Shown: piece after piece, positions 17,868 through 27,263 of the stretch | How the letters are laid out: each line of letters opens with the position of its first letter | Position numbering within the stretch: the stretch's first letter is position 1 | Source of the DNA: an uncultured Methylococcaceae bacterium | GTDB lineage: Bacteria; Pseudomonadota; Gammaproteobacteria; Methylococcales; Methylomonadaceae | Assembly: GCA_903866825.1 (NCBI GenBank) | Contig: CAIPPE010000330.1 | Span: 1 to 42,465, forward strand | Length of the DNA: 42,465 bases | Direction of reading: 5' to 3' | Program-made: the position numbers and the translations under genes | The notes under the pieces: model-generated | Seen by the model: the letters and a program-made list of their open reading frames with translations, nothing else | Database searches by the model: none | What the model was told of the DNA's origin: nothing

Positions 17868-18191
17868 ATGAAAAATGCTTTAGGCAACATGTTGCAGCAA
17901 GCCCAAAAAATGCAAGAAGACTTAAAAAATGCCCAGGATGAGCTTGCTTTAATGCAAGTACAGGGCGAATCTGGCGGTGGCTTAGTATCCATTATTATGA
18001 CAGGCAAACGTGAAGCCAGAAAAGTAACTATTGATGACTCATTACTGGGTGAAGATAAAGATATGCTTGAAGATTTAGTCGCTGCCGCTATAAATGATGC
18101 CGTTAATAAAGTCAGCAAAATGAAAAAAGAAAAAATGTCTGACATAACAGCTGGAATCCCGCTACCTCCCGGTTTTAAACTGCCTTTCTAA
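17868..18191 (+). CDS. ybaB: Nucleoid-associated protein, YbaB/EbfC family
   Basis: A 107-residue small DNA-binding protein that dimerises into a tweezer shape. Features are the N-terminal helical MLQQAQKMQEDLKNAQDELA, the central VQGESGGGLVSIIMTG, and a C-terminal helix followed by GIPLPPGFKLPF, all characteristic. It lies between dnaX and recR with gaps of 3 and 1 nt, the conserved gammaproteobacterial order, consistent with co-transcription. Confidence 0.96.
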   Translation: MKNALGNMLQQAQKMQEDLKNAQDELALMQVQGESGGGLVSIIMTGKREARKVTIDDSLLGEDKDMLEDLVAAAINDAVNKVSKMKKEKMSDITAGIPLPPGFKLPF

Positions 18192-18192
18192 T

Positions 18193-18789
18193 ATGCAAAA
18201 AAAAGGCTTGCTTGGACAATTGATACAAAACTTTTGCTGCCTACCTGGCATAGGCCCTAAGTCTGCTCAGCGCATTGCATTTTATATGCTGCAACGGGAT
18301 CGTAATGGCGCAAAACTATTAGCAGAAACATTGCTGAAAGCACTTGATCAAATTGGTCATTGTGAACAATGTAGAACCCTCACTGATCAAACGCTTTGCG
18401 AGACCTGTACTGATAACTCAAGAAACGCCAAGCTACTTTGTATTGTCGAAAGTCCTGCAGACGCCTGGATTATAGATCAGGCAACAGCATTCAAAGGCAC
18501 CTATTTTGTCTTGCATGGGCGATTATCACCGCTGGATGGTATCGGCCCTAATGAGCTTGGCCTGAATTTATTAGAACAACGCATTGCTTCCGGCAGTATA
18601 GAAGAACTTATTTTAGCAACAAACTCAACAGTAGAAGGCGAGGCAACCGCTTATTTCATCAGTGAAATTGCTAAAAAACACCATGTCCAGGCGAGTCGAT
18701 TAGCGCATGGTGTTCCCATGGGAGGAGAGCTTGAGTTTATTGATAGCAGCACTTTATCTCATGCGTTTAAAGGTCGAAAAATAATTTAA
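18193..18789 (+). CDS. recR: Recombination mediator protein RecR
   Basis: A 198-residue member of the RecFOR pathway that helps load RecA at gaps. An N-terminal helix-hairpin-helix (LPGIGPKSAQRIAFYML), a C4 zinc finger (CEQCRTLTDQTLCETC), then a Toprim domain beginning LLCIVESPADAWIID with the conserved YFVLHGRLSPLDGIGP are all visible. The C-terminus has ASRLAHGVPMGGELEFID. It starts 1 nt after ybaB ends and precedes the HIT protein by 11 nt. Confidence 0.97.
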   Translation: MQKKGLLGQLIQNFCCLPGIGPKSAQRIAFYMLQRDRNGAKLLAETLLKALDQIGHCEQCRTLTDQTLCETCTDNSRNAKLLCIVESPADAWIIDQATAFKGTYFVLHGRLSPLDGIGPNELGLNLLEQRIASGSIEELILATNSTVEGEATAYFISEIAKKHHVQASRLAHGVPMGGELEFIDSSTLSHAFKGRKII

Positions 18790-18800
18790 AGGACATTAGA

Positions 18801-19139
18801 ATGACTGATTGTTTATTTTGTAAAATGGTTTCAGGCGCTATTAAACCCGATGTAGTTTTTGAGGATAATGACGTTTTGGCATTTAGAGATATTAACCCAC
18901 AAGCCCCAGTTCATATTTTAGTTATACCTAAGAGCCATATTGCTACTTTAAATGAATTAACTGATACACAACTGGCTGGCAAATTATTACAAACGGCTGT
19001 TAACCTTGCCGAAACGGAAGGGCTATCGGAAACGGGTTACCGAACCGTATTTAATTGTAATAAGCAGGGCGGACAAGAAGTTTATCACCTCCATTTACAT
19101 TTATTGGGTGGTCGCCAAATGACTTGGCCACCGGGTTAA
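18801..19139 (+). CDS. HIT family purine nucleoside phosphoramidase-like protein (HinT-type)
   Basis: A 112-residue histidine-triad nucleotide-binding protein. The catalytic triad motif is YHLHLHLLGGR near the C-terminus. The N-terminus has CLFCKMVSGAIKPDVVFEDN and the conserved AFRDINPQAPVHILVIPKSHI. HinT enzymes hydrolyse AMP-lysine and related phosphoramidates; the physiological substrate is uncertain. It follows recR by 11 nt and its end overlaps the end of the convergent yheT by 4 nt. Confidence 0.94.
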   Translation: MTDCLFCKMVSGAIKPDVVFEDNDVLAFRDINPQAPVHILVIPKSHIATLNELTDTQLAGKLLQTAVNLAETEGLSETGYRTVFNCNKQGGQEVYHLHLHLLGGRQMTWPPG

Positions 19140-20149
19140 GCGTTGGATACAGCAAAAGAAAGCTGGTGGTTTAAAAACTCAGGAACCCGCTGCTCTATCC
19201 AATAAACAGGTTTAAAAAGCTTACCTTCAGCAACAAATCCAACATGTCCACCACTTTTGGTAACTTCAAGCTTAACAGAGGATGATAACTCTTCCAAGGT
19301 TGGCAATACGGCTTTTGTCATAAAGGGATCATCAATTGCCTGGATAATCAAGGTATGGACTGCAATTGATTTAAGGAATTGCCTGGAACTTGATCTTCTA
19401 TAATAATCATTCACATCTTTAAATCCATGCAACCTGGCGACTACTCGGTCATCATATTGCCAGAATGACTTTACACCTGATAAATCACCTAACTGAGCAA
19501 TTTTATCAGCTTCCTGAGTGCTACCTAATTGCTCTAAATAGGTTTGTTTTGCTTTAACAAAAATTTTTAATTCGGTTATCAAGCTCTTGCGATAGACTAT
19601 TGAAAAACCGCCATCCAGCTTGGTGGCACAAATATTTAACTCTAAAGGCACTGAGACAGCTACTGCGGCAAAAAGTGACACGTTAGAGCCTTGCTCACCC
19701 AACCACTTTAATAAAACATTACCACCCAACGAGAAACCTATAGCAGCCAAAGGCGTCTCAGGCTCTCGTTGACGCAGTACCTCATAAAGAAACTGAATAT
19801 CTTCGGTCTCTCCCGAATGATAGCACCTCGCGGTATGATTAAATTCTCCACTGCAACCTCGAAAATTTAATGCAACTGTGCGATATCCTTGCAAGACTAA
19901 GGTACGTTGTAAACCCTTTATATATTGAGATTGAGAGCTACCCGTTAAACCATGCAATAAGATAACTAATGGCTGGCGACTATCTTCTCCGTACCAATCA
20001 ATATCAATAAAGTCATTATCAGGTGTTGCAAGTCGTTCACGTCGCACACCAGAAAGTGGCAACGTTTTACGCATTAAAGCGGGATATATCGTTTGAAGAT
20101 GAGCATTATTTAGCCACCAGGCAGGTTTAAATGTCGATTCAATTAACAT
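19136..20149 (-). CDS. yheT: YheT-like alpha/beta-fold hydrolase
   Basis: A 337-residue alpha/beta hydrolase of the UPF0017/YheT group (related to ABHD1/3). The start FKPAWWLNNAHLQTIYPALMR is a strong family signature. The oxyanion strand is VILLHGLTGSSQSQY, the nucleophile elbow AAIGFSLGGNVLLKWLG carries the catalytic serine, an Asp is in IIQAIDDPFM and a His in GGHVGFV. Substrate is unknown, probably an ester of a lipid or small acid. It is the last gene of the glgP-trmL-yheT run, 15 nt after trmL. Confidence 0.93.
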   Translation of the reverse strand: MLIESTFKPAWWLNNAHLQTIYPALMRKTLPLSGVRRERLATPDNDFIDIDWYGEDSRQPLVILLHGLTGSSQSQYIKGLQRTLVLQGYRTVALNFRGCSGEFNHTARCYHSGETEDIQFLYEVLRQREPETPLAAIGFSLGGNVLLKWLGEQGSNVSLFAAVAVSVPLELNICATKLDGGFSIVYRKSLITELKIFVKAKQTYLEQLGSTQEADKIAQLGDLSGVKSFWQYDDRVVARLHGFKDVNDYYRRSSSRQFLKSIAVHTLIIQAIDDPFMTKAVLPTLEELSSSVKLEVTKSGGHVGFVAEGKLFKPVYWIEQRVPEFLNHQLSFAVSNA

Positions 20150-20164
20150 GCTGACTAAAGCTGA

Positions 20165-20635
20165 TTATTTTATCAAAGCGCCCGTAAATGATAACTGTCG
20201 CCAGGCTTCATACAAAACAATAGCGACAGTATTTGATAGATTAAGACTTCGACTTTCTGCTTTCATAGGTAAATAAAGACAATGATCAGCTCCCATATTC
20301 CTGAGAATATCCTCAGGAATACCGCGAGTTTCAGGACCGAACAAAAATGCATCCTGATCCATAAAACTCACGTCACTTACTAATTGTCTTCCTTTAGTCG
20401 TTAACGCAAACAGTCGACTTGGCTTAACTGTTTCGATAAACGCATCCAAAGAATCATGCTCTTTAACAGACACCCATTCATGATAGTCTAACCCTGCCCT
20501 GCGCAATTTCTTATCATCTAATTCAAAACCGAGCGGCCTGATTAAATGCAATTGCGCCCCGCTATTTGCACATAACCTAATGATATTACCGGTATTGGCA
20601 GGAATTTCAGGTTCATATAAAACAATATGAAACAT
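20165..20635 (-). CDS. trmL: tRNA (cytidine(34)-2'-O)-methyltransferase TrmL
   Basis: A 156-residue SPOUT-fold methyltransferase that modifies the wobble base of leucine tRNAs. Conserved parts are [20 protein letters not shown] at the start, [30 protein letters not shown] and the knot-forming [17 protein letters not shown]. It lies between glgP (9-nt gap) and yheT on the same strand. Confidence 0.96.
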   Translation of the reverse strand: MFHIVLYEPEIPANTGNIIRLCANSGAQLHLIRPLGFELDDKKLRRAGLDYHEWVSVKEHDSLDAFIETVKPSRLFALTTKGRQLVSDVSFMDQDAFLFGPETRGIPEDILRNMGADHCLYLPMKAESRSLNLSNTVAIVLYEAWRQLSFTGALIK

Positions 20636-20644
20636 ACTTAATGG

Positions 20645-23146
20645 TTAATTATTCACTTTTACCGGTGTTAGCTTCCACAACTCATTGTTATATTCAGAAA
20701 TGGTTCTATCCGTAGAGAACTTACCGCTGTTAGCGCAGTTAATAATACTCATCTTAATCCAACGCTCTTTATCTTGATAAGCTAACTCTACCTGTTTTTG
20801 AGCATCAACAAAACTACGGAAATCAGCAATCGTTACCCAAGGATCATGAGGACTCTTCAATGAGTTCACAATACCATCAAAAATATTGTGTTCAAACTGA
20901 TTAAAATGCCCACACTCAAGAAGATTCATCACCCTTTGCAAATCTTCATCCTGCTTAATAATTGCCACAGGATCATACTGATTACGCAAGCTTTCAACTT
21001 CAGTTTCGGTCAAGCCAAACAAAAAGAAATTCTCATCACCGACTTCTTCGCGAATTTCTATGTTTGCACCATCAAGGGTACCAATAGTTAAAGCACCATT
21101 CATCATAAATTTCATATTACCGGTGCCAGAGGCTTCTTTCCCAGCCGTTGAAATCTGCTCTGAAAGATCAGCACCTGGACAAATCTTTTCCATCGCTGAC
21201 ACACGATAGTTAGGCAAGAAAATTAATTTTAATTTATCGCCCACTTCAGGATCGTGATTAATAACATTTGCAACATTATTAATTAATTTGATAATTTTCT
21301 TTGCCATGTAATAACCAGGAGCTGCTTTACCTCCTATTAATACACAACGATCCGTCCAATTTGCAGTATCGCCCCGCTTAATACGATCATACAAGTGAAT
21401 CACATGTAAAACATTTAATAACTGACGCTTATATTCATGAATACGCTTAACTTGCACATCAAATAAAGCATTGACGCTGACGTCGATATCTAGCTCTTGC
21501 TTTTTATAATCAATTAGCCTTTGCTTGGCCGCTTGCTGAACTGCATACCAACGCTCACAGAAAACTTTATCATCAACATAACGCTCTAATTGTTTTAATA
21601 AAGATAAATCGGTTAACCAGCCATCACCAATGGTTTCGGTAATTAATTCAGCTAATTCTGGATTACAGGCCGCCAACCAACGACGAGGTGTAACCCCATT
21701 TGTTTTATTATTAAATTTCTCTGGCCATAATTCATAAAAATCATGAAACAAACCTTGCTGTAGCAGTTTTGAATGCAATTCTGCAACACCATTAACGGAG
21801 TAACTACCGACTATGGCTAAATACGCCATCCTAACGTGCTGCTCACCACCCTCCTCTATCAAAGACATACGCGCTATACGGTTGATATCACCTGGCCAAC
21901 GAGCTGAAACCTCTGACAAGAAGCGGGCATTAATTTCGAAGATAATTTCTATCAATCGAGGTAACAATTGCTTAAATAGATTAACTGACCAACGCTCTAA
22001 GGCTTCAGGTAACAAAGTGTGATTCGTGTAAGCCATGGTGCTTTTAGTGATCGCCCAAGCCGCATCCCACTTCAAACCATGAATATCAATCAATAACCTC
22101 ATCAATTCAGCAACAGCAATACTTGGGTGAGTATCATTTAATTGAAAACAGTTTTTTGCAGCAAAATCCTTAAAATCATTACCGTGTCGACCGATCCAAA
22201 GCGCTAATACATCCTGTAAACTCGCAGAAGCCAGTAAATATTGTTGACGCAAGCGGAGCTCTTTACCATTTTCATTGGCATCATTTGGATAAAGAACCAT
22301 GGTGATATTTTCAGCGCCGTTTTTTGCAGCAACTGATTCTGCATAATCGCCTGCATTAAATTCCTGTAAATCAAACTCATCAGTCGCTGTCGCTTTCCAT
22401 AAACGCAAGGTATTAACAGTACCATTTTGATATCCGGGCACTGGAACATCAAAAGGTACAGCTAATACATCGTGAGTATCCACCCAGTACACTCGTGAAT
22501 TTCCCTTTTCATCCAAATGTATTTCGGTATGACCACCAAACTTAATACGCTGAGTATATTCTAAACGCTGAACTTCCCAGACATTACCATTTCGTAACCA
22601 ATGATCAGGTTCTTCAACCTGCTCACCATTGACGATGGTTTGTGAAAACATGCCATACTCATAACGTAAGCCATATCCAGTGACAGGGAGCTGTAAAGTG
22701 GCACAACTATCAATAAAACAGGCTGCCAAACGCCCCAAGCCACCATTACCAAGCCCGGCATCAGGTTCTGAATCAATCAACTCTTCAAGATCAAGCCCTA
22801 AATCATAACAAGCTTGTGATACCGCATCATCAATACCCAAATTTAGCATGGCATTACTGAGGGTACGACCCATCAAAAACTCCATTGACAAATAATAGGC
22901 TCGCTTACAATCCTCTTTCCTATACGCGTTATACGTTTTTTTCCAACGTTCTGTTAGCCGATCACTTACAGCTAATGACAATGCTTCATAAACATAATGA
23001 ACTGATTTACAGTTTTCATCCCTACCTAATCGGTGACCATAGTAACTCTTGATATCCGCTTCAATTTCTTTTGTTTGCATTCCCAATTCAGGCAAAGTTG
23101 AAATGGATGCTATTGGATGGCTTTTTTTAAATCGTCTATGCGGCAT
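20645..23146 (-). CDS. glgP: Glycogen/starch/alpha-glucan phosphorylase
   Basis: An 833-residue enzyme that releases glucose-1-phosphate from alpha-1,4-glucan. Family landmarks are LSMEFLMGRTLSNAMLNLG, EPDAGLGNGGLGRLAACF, FQLNDTHPSIAVAELMRLL, NGVTPRRWL, and the PLP-binding region EASGTGNMKFMMNGALTIG with the lysine after NM. Length is standard. A start-proximal basic stretch (PHRRFKKSH) precedes the core. The glycogen synthesis genes are not nearby, so the gene is separated from a glg cluster. It heads a minus-strand run with trmL and yheT. Confidence 0.97.
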   Translation of the reverse strand: MPHRRFKKSHPIASISTLPELGMQTKEIEADIKSYYGHRLGRDENCKSVHYVYEALSLAVSDRLTERWKKTYNAYRKEDCKRAYYLSMEFLMGRTLSNAMLNLGIDDAVSQACYDLGLDLEELIDSEPDAGLGNGGLGRLAACFIDSCATLQLPVTGYGLRYEYGMFSQTIVNGEQVEEPDHWLRNGNVWEVQRLEYTQRIKFGGHTEIHLDEKGNSRVYWVDTHDVLAVPFDVPVPGYQNGTVNTLRLWKATATDEFDLQEFNAGDYAESVAAKNGAENITMVLYPNDANENGKELRLRQQYLLASASLQDVLALWIGRHGNDFKDFAAKNCFQLNDTHPSIAVAELMRLLIDIHGLKWDAAWAITKSTMAYTNHTLLPEALERWSVNLFKQLLPRLIEIIFEINARFLSEVSARWPGDINRIARMSLIEEGGEQHVRMAYLAIVGSYSVNGVAELHSKLLQQGLFHDFYELWPEKFNNKTNGVTPRRWLAACNPELAELITETIGDGWLTDLSLLKQLERYVDDKVFCERWYAVQQAAKQRLIDYKKQELDIDVSVNALFDVQVKRIHEYKRQLLNVLHVIHLYDRIKRGDTANWTDRCVLIGGKAAPGYYMAKKIIKLINNVANVINHDPEVGDKLKLIFLPNYRVSAMEKICPGADLSEQISTAGKEASGTGNMKFMMNGALTIGTLDGANIEIREEVGDENFFLFGLTETEVESLRNQYDPVAIIKQDEDLQRVMNLLECGHFNQFEHNIFDGIVNSLKSPHDPWVTIADFRSFVDAQKQVELAYQDKERWIKMSIINCANSGKFSTDRTISEYNNELWKLTPVKVNN

Positions 23147-23410
23147 AGTTTTACCACTGGCTTAGTTAATAAGAATTTCTTGGAACATTTTAACCTAATC
23201 AGGACAAAGTGTGGGATTAAAGACATAAAAAACACTTTTAAAGCAAATTTTCACTGATATATTAACAACGTTACAATTCAAAATATCCGAATAAACTTTA
23301 TATTGTTAAAGAGATCATTTTAATCAGTTTTCGGTTAATGCTAAATAAGTTAATATGGTCCTGAATAAAAACATTTTGATCTATATTTATGGACTCTATG
23401 GAATATACCC

Positions 23411-24088
23411 ATGCAAACTGACCTCACTACTATCGAAATCCAACCCAATTCAAACCATCAATACTCTATAATTTGGCTACATGGATTAGGAGCTGATGGA
23501 CATGACTTTGAAAATATTGCGCAGGAACTACACCTAAAAGTAGACACCCATATCCACTATATATTTCCTAATGCCCCGATTCAACCAGTTACAATTAATG
23601 GCGGCATGAAAATGCGTGCCTGGTATGACATTTTAGAAAGAACCCTGGATTCTAATGTTGATATCGCAGGAATATACCAATCCGCAACTTTAATTGAGCA
23701 ACTTATTACAAAAGAAATAGACAAAGGTATTCCTTCTGAAAATATCTTACTGGCAGGCTTTTCACAAGGTGGCGTCATTGCCCTACAAACAGGACTCAAC
23801 TACCCGCATAAGCTGGCTGGAATAGTTGCCCTTTCAACTTACTTTCCAACCATCGATAAACTCATAGCCCAACCCTCTATTGCTAATAATAGTACCCCTA
23901 TTTTTATGGGGCATGGCATCCTGGATTCCGTGGTCAATATTGAAACAGGTAAAGCGGTTTACAATAAATTACATGAATTACACTATAACATTCTGTGGCA
24001 CGATTATGTAATGGAGCATTCCGTTTGCATCGAAGAAATACATCATATTTCTACTTTTATAGCGAGTGCGTTTAATGAACAAAAGTAA
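23411..24088 (+). CDS. Alpha/beta-hydrolase carboxylesterase (acyl-protein thioesterase-like)
   Basis: A 225-residue esterase of the Abhydrolase_2 (PF02230) family. It opens with IIWLHGLGADGHDFENIA (oxyanion hole). The nucleophile elbow is AGFSQGGVIALQTG, the acid is in GHGILDSVV and the histidine in VMEHSVCIEE. Related Pseudomonas esterases hydrolyse short acyl esters; the natural substrate is not known. GGAA lies 7 nt before the ATG. It has a 264-nt region shared with divergent glgP in which I see no other gene, and it ends at a strong terminator. Confidence 0.93.
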   Translation: MQTDLTTIEIQPNSNHQYSIIWLHGLGADGHDFENIAQELHLKVDTHIHYIFPNAPIQPVTINGGMKMRAWYDILERTLDSNVDIAGIYQSATLIEQLITKEIDKGIPSENILLAGFSQGGVIALQTGLNYPHKLAGIVALSTYFPTIDKLIAQPSIANNSTPIFMGHGILDSVVNIETGKAVYNKLHELHYNILWHDYVMEHSVCIEEIHHISTFIASAFNEQK

Positions 24089-24122
24089 ATTAGATGACTA
24101 AAACCAAAAGCCGCTTTCACAA

Positions 24123-24162
24123 AAAAGGCGTACAGAATTAGAACTATTCGGTACGCCTTTTA
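24123..24162. terminator. Bidirectional terminator between esterase and small membrane protein genes
   Basis: AAAAGGCGTAC pairs with GTACGCCTTTT around a loop of about 17 nt, followed by TATTTTTTTA on the plus strand and preceded by an A-rich run that serves the minus strand. It lies between convergent genes. Confidence 0.85.
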
Positions 24163-24193
24163 TTTTTTTATTTACAGTAATAATGCTAAATAA

Positions 24194-24520
24194 CTAAGCT
24201 TTGACCGCTTCAGCTATTTCATTAAATGCTTCAACTCTTAATTTCCCTGTTTTAACCAAATCAACTCCAGTATCAATAATTACTTTAGTTAGACTTGGTG
24301 TCTTATAGACAATCAAGCATAAATAGCCGACAGCTGGAATTGCAATTAAAGCTCCGATAAAGCCATGCAAACCAATTACACCTAACAGCTTTATTAACAA
24401 AGCAATGGCATCTAGTGGCAATAAAACAAAAGCGCCAAAATAGGCGATAACTATAAAAGTAAATAATACAAAAACCACAAACTGAAGCAGCCTTACCAAC
24501 CCAACATTAACTTTTTTCAT
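24194..24520 (-). CDS. Small two-helix membrane protein of unknown function
   Basis: I do not recognise a named family. The protein of 108 residues has two long hydrophobic segments, LVRLLQFVVFVLFTFIVIAY and LGVIGLHGFIGALIAIPAVG, then a short soluble tail of about 35 residues ending EAFNEIAEAVKA. I chose the ATG at 24520 because GAAAG sits 5 nt before it; an in-frame TTG four codons upstream is also possible. It is probably in the inner membrane. It lies downstream of the rhomboid gene on the same strand with a gap of about 110 nt. Confidence 0.65.
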   Translation of the reverse strand: MKKVNVGLVRLLQFVVFVLFTFIVIAYFGAFVLLPLDAIALLIKLLGVIGLHGFIGALIAIPAVGYLCLIVYKTPSLTKVIIDTGVDLVKTGKLRVEAFNEIAEAVKA

Positions 24521-24629
24521 AATGACTTTCAATTTCCTGATAACTTAGAGGCCTTTTAAATCAGTAAAATTTACTGATTGCAATTATTAATGTCAAAAAG
24601 CCCGACTTTTTGAAGGTTGAAATTATACC

Positions 24630-25307
24630 TTAAAGCAATCCATCTTCGTCATTTTTCTTGTTTTTAAGAAAAAATCGAAATAAAAGAGTACCCGCAACAA
24701 AGCCACCCAAATGTGCCCACCATGCAACTCCGACAGTTGTATCTTCCAAAAGCACAGCAGTCGTTGCATTATGAAGTTGTAACAATACCCATAAGCCTAA
24801 AAAAGTAATCGCGGGTACATGTAGCACAAGAGGGGGGAAAAACACAACCACTTGTTCAAGCGGATATAAAAAGAAATATGCCGCCAATACACCCGCTATT
24901 GCTCCAGATGCTCCAACAACAGGAATCGTTAGCATAGGATCAAAATACCATTGCAAAAGGGTTGCGAAAATACCGCATGCCAGATAAAAAATTAGAAAAG
25001 AAATACGCCCCATTCTATCTTCTACATTATCCGCAAATATCCACAAGAACCACATATTGACAATAAGATGAAGCCAACCAGCGTGCAAAAACAAATTAGT
25101 CACAAACGACAAATATCCGTCGAAAGGCAAACCCGAATAATCACTGGAATAACGAACTGGCACCATGCCATAATTATTTAATATGCCAATAGCCAATTGA
25201 TCTGGCATTAATTTCATAGCAATAAAAATGCTAATGCAAACAGCCATCAGCCCCCAAGTCACATAGGGTCTTGAATAGCATGGCGCAGTATCTCTAATGG
25301 GTATCAT
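24630..25307 (-). CDS. Rhomboid family intramembrane serine protease
   Basis: A 225-residue polytopic membrane protease. The catalytic serine is in VVGASGAIAGVLAAYF (GxSG) and the catalytic histidine in WWAHLGGFVAGTL. The upstream helix has HAGWLHLIVNMWFLWIFADNVED, typical of rhomboids with six helices. The start MIPIRDTAPCYSRPYV resembles a common environmental-bacterial subgroup. Substrates are unknown. It is separated from the divergent srmB by about 170 nt. Confidence 0.93.
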   Translation of the reverse strand: MIPIRDTAPCYSRPYVTWGLMAVCISIFIAMKLMPDQLAIGILNNYGMVPVRYSSDYSGLPFDGYLSFVTNLFLHAGWLHLIVNMWFLWIFADNVEDRMGRISFLIFYLACGIFATLLQWYFDPMLTIPVVGASGAIAGVLAAYFFLYPLEQVVVFFPPLVLHVPAITFLGLWVLLQLHNATTAVLLEDTTVGVAWWAHLGGFVAGTLLFRFFLKNKKNDEDGLL

Positions 25308-25476
25308 TATTTATTAACCTGTGGCCTATGGTAAAACATGTTTGCTAAGCTTAACAGCTAAAATAGAATAAGCAAAGTTGAGCGAATTAAATCATGCCCC
25401 TCCAGCAAAAAGTTTATAATACCTTAAAACGTCCGCTATTTATCATCTGCATTAATGCAGTAACCTGTCCCGATAC

Positions 25477-26817
25477 ATGCAATCAAATCCAACCGTCACT
25501 GCACTCTCTTTTTCAAACTTATTACTTGCCGAGCCATTGCTAAATGCCGTCAAGAAATTGGGTTATCTGACTCCCACCCCCGTTCAACAGCAAGCTATTC
25601 CAATTGCTCTAGACTACAAAGACCTATTAGTCAGTGCCGAGACCGGCAGCGGTAAAACAGTCGCGTTCTTATTACCGACACTAGACCATCTACTCACGTT
25701 AACCTCAACGAGCTTCGGTACACGCGCACTCATTCTGGCACCTACTCGGGAATTGGCTCAACAAATATTTAAACAATGCCAACAATTAATTGAATACACC
25801 GACCTTACCGTCGGCATTATTACCGGCGGCGAAGACTTTAGACTACAACAAAACATGCTGCGAAGAAATACTGAAGTGGTCATCGCCACACCAGGTCGTC
25901 TTTTAGAACTCATGGAACAAGAAACGCCTAACTTTAGTCATCTTGAAGTGCTCATTTTGGATGAAGCCGATCGAATGCTCGATATGGGTTTTAGTGAAGC
26001 CGTTTTAAGCATTGCTAATAGCTGTAATGCACAAAGACAAACCCTACTGTTTTCAGCCACCTTAACCCATTTTGGTGTTATCAAAATGGCTGATAAACTA
26101 CTTAAAAACCATGAAGTCGTTGCCTTAAATACCCTCCATGATGGACATCGCAATATTGAGCAGCAAATTATCGTAGCGGATGATAATGACCATAAACAGA
26201 AACTACTGGCATGGTTACTACTCAACGAAACTTATGACAAAGCGCTCGTCTTTACTAACAGTAGAATTCAAGCTGATACACTTCGTGGCCCTCTTCGTGG
26301 ACAAAAACTCCGTGTGGGGGTTTTACATGGCGAAATGGATCAAAAAGAACGCAACAGAATGATGGAACTTTATCGAGATGGTGAAGTGAAAATTATGATT
26401 GCCACAGATCTTGCAGCGAGAGGATTGGACATCAAAGGCATCAATCTGGTTATCAATTTTGACGTCCCAAGAAATGGAATCAATTATATCCACAGGATTG
26501 GCCGAACTGGTCGAGTTGATGAGCTGGGACTCACCATTGCACTCGTAAAAAGCACAGAATGGAATCTGATGTCAGGCATTGAACGTTTTTTAAAACAGAC
26601 GTTTAAACGAAGAACCATTAAAGAGCTAGAAGGTAAATATAAAGGCCCTAAAAAACTTAAGACTTCTGGCAAAGCAGCAGGTATTAAGAATAAAATAGAA
26701 CCTAAGAAGGCAGATAAAGAAAAAGTTAAAGTCCGCCATAGAGATCAAAAAAACATTGGCAAACGCAGAACTCCCTCCAAGCCAAAGTCTGTGGAACCAC
26801 AAGAACCCAACACTTGA
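25477..26817 (+). CDS. srmB: ATP-dependent DEAD-box RNA helicase SrmB
   Basis: A 446-residue DEAD-box helicase. Seen in order are the Q motif PTPVQQQAIPIA, motif I AETGSGKT, Ia PTRELAQQ, motif II DEADRMLDMGF, motif III SAT, then domain 2 with ATDLAARGLDIKG and HRIGRTGR. The basic C-terminus contains VKVRHRDQKNIGKRRTPSK, which closely resembles the tail of E. coli SrmB, an early 50S ribosome assembly helicase. That tail is the reason for preferring SrmB over RhlE. No clear Shine-Dalgarno sequence precedes the ATG; an upstream in-frame stop rules out a longer form. Confidence 0.88.
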   Translation: MQSNPTVTALSFSNLLLAEPLLNAVKKLGYLTPTPVQQQAIPIALDYKDLLVSAETGSGKTVAFLLPTLDHLLTLTSTSFGTRALILAPTRELAQQIFKQCQQLIEYTDLTVGIITGGEDFRLQQNMLRRNTEVVIATPGRLLELMEQETPNFSHLEVLILDEADRMLDMGFSEAVLSIANSCNAQRQTLLFSATLTHFGVIKMADKLLKNHEVVALNTLHDGHRNIEQQIIVADDNDHKQKLLAWLLLNETYDKALVFTNSRIQADTLRGPLRGQKLRVGVLHGEMDQKERNRMMELYRDGEVKIMIATDLAARGLDIKGINLVINFDVPRNGINYIHRIGRTGRVDELGLTIALVKSTEWNLMSGIERFLKQTFKRRTIKELEGKYKGPKKLKTSGKAAGIKNKIEPKKADKEKVKVRHRDQKNIGKRRTPSKPKSVEPQEPNT

Positions 26818-26896
26818 ATATTGTACAGCCTTGTATGCGCTGAAATAACCAAAGATGATGTGTATCGAGAAACTTGTTCCGCAACACTCAATTCAA

Positions 26897-27040
26897 TTAC
26901 TTCAGTTTATTTTTACGCCAAAGCCAAAACCCAATGCCTGATGCAGCCACAACTAAAAGCAGCATTAAAATAGGATATTCATAGAACGTTTCAACTAAAC
27001 CGCCCATACCTTGCGCGGTATGCTGATAATAAGGACCCAT
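26897..27040 (-). CDS. 47-residue single-pass membrane protein of unknown function
   Basis: A short gene with a very strong ribosome site (GGGGAGGAG, 8 nt before the ATG). The protein has a Gly/Tyr/Gln-rich N-terminal part (MGPYYQHTAQGMGG), a hydrophobic helix (YPILMLLLVVAASGIGFWLW) and a short basic tail ending RKNKLK, so the N-terminus should face the periplasm. I do not recognise a family. The codon pattern, ribosome site and domain logic support a real gene. It stands between srmB (convergent) and the ispG terminator, so it is probably transcribed alone. Confidence 0.65.
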   Translation of the reverse strand: MGPYYQHTAQGMGGLVETFYEYPILMLLLVVAASGIGFWLWRKNKLK

Positions 27041-27190
27041 ACTTTTCTCCTCCCCTATAGGATTTGCTCACTGTTAACTATCATTAATTAAACGGAATAA
27101 CCATTCCTGTTTCAAAGAGCTTACCTTAAAAAACAGCATTGTCCAGACAATGAGTTTGATAAATGAAGTGGAGAAAAAATTCCCATCAAA

Positions 27191-27232
27191 AAAGCCCCTT
27201 TTTAAAGCATCTACTTTATTAACAAGGGGCTT
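27191..27232 (-). terminator. Rho-independent terminator of the cofactor-ispG operon
   Basis: On the minus strand AAGCCCCTT pairs with AAGGGGCTT and is followed by a run of T residues. It lies about 30 nt after the ispG stop codon, so it ends the five-gene operon. Confidence 0.85.
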
Positions 27233-27263
27233 AGTCAATCAAGCCTAGTCCAGCTAAATCAAC

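Noticed and set aside
25394-25476. Short open frame upstream of srmB
   Set aside because: No ribosome site, unusual composition, and it runs into srmB in another frame. It is most likely leader DNA.
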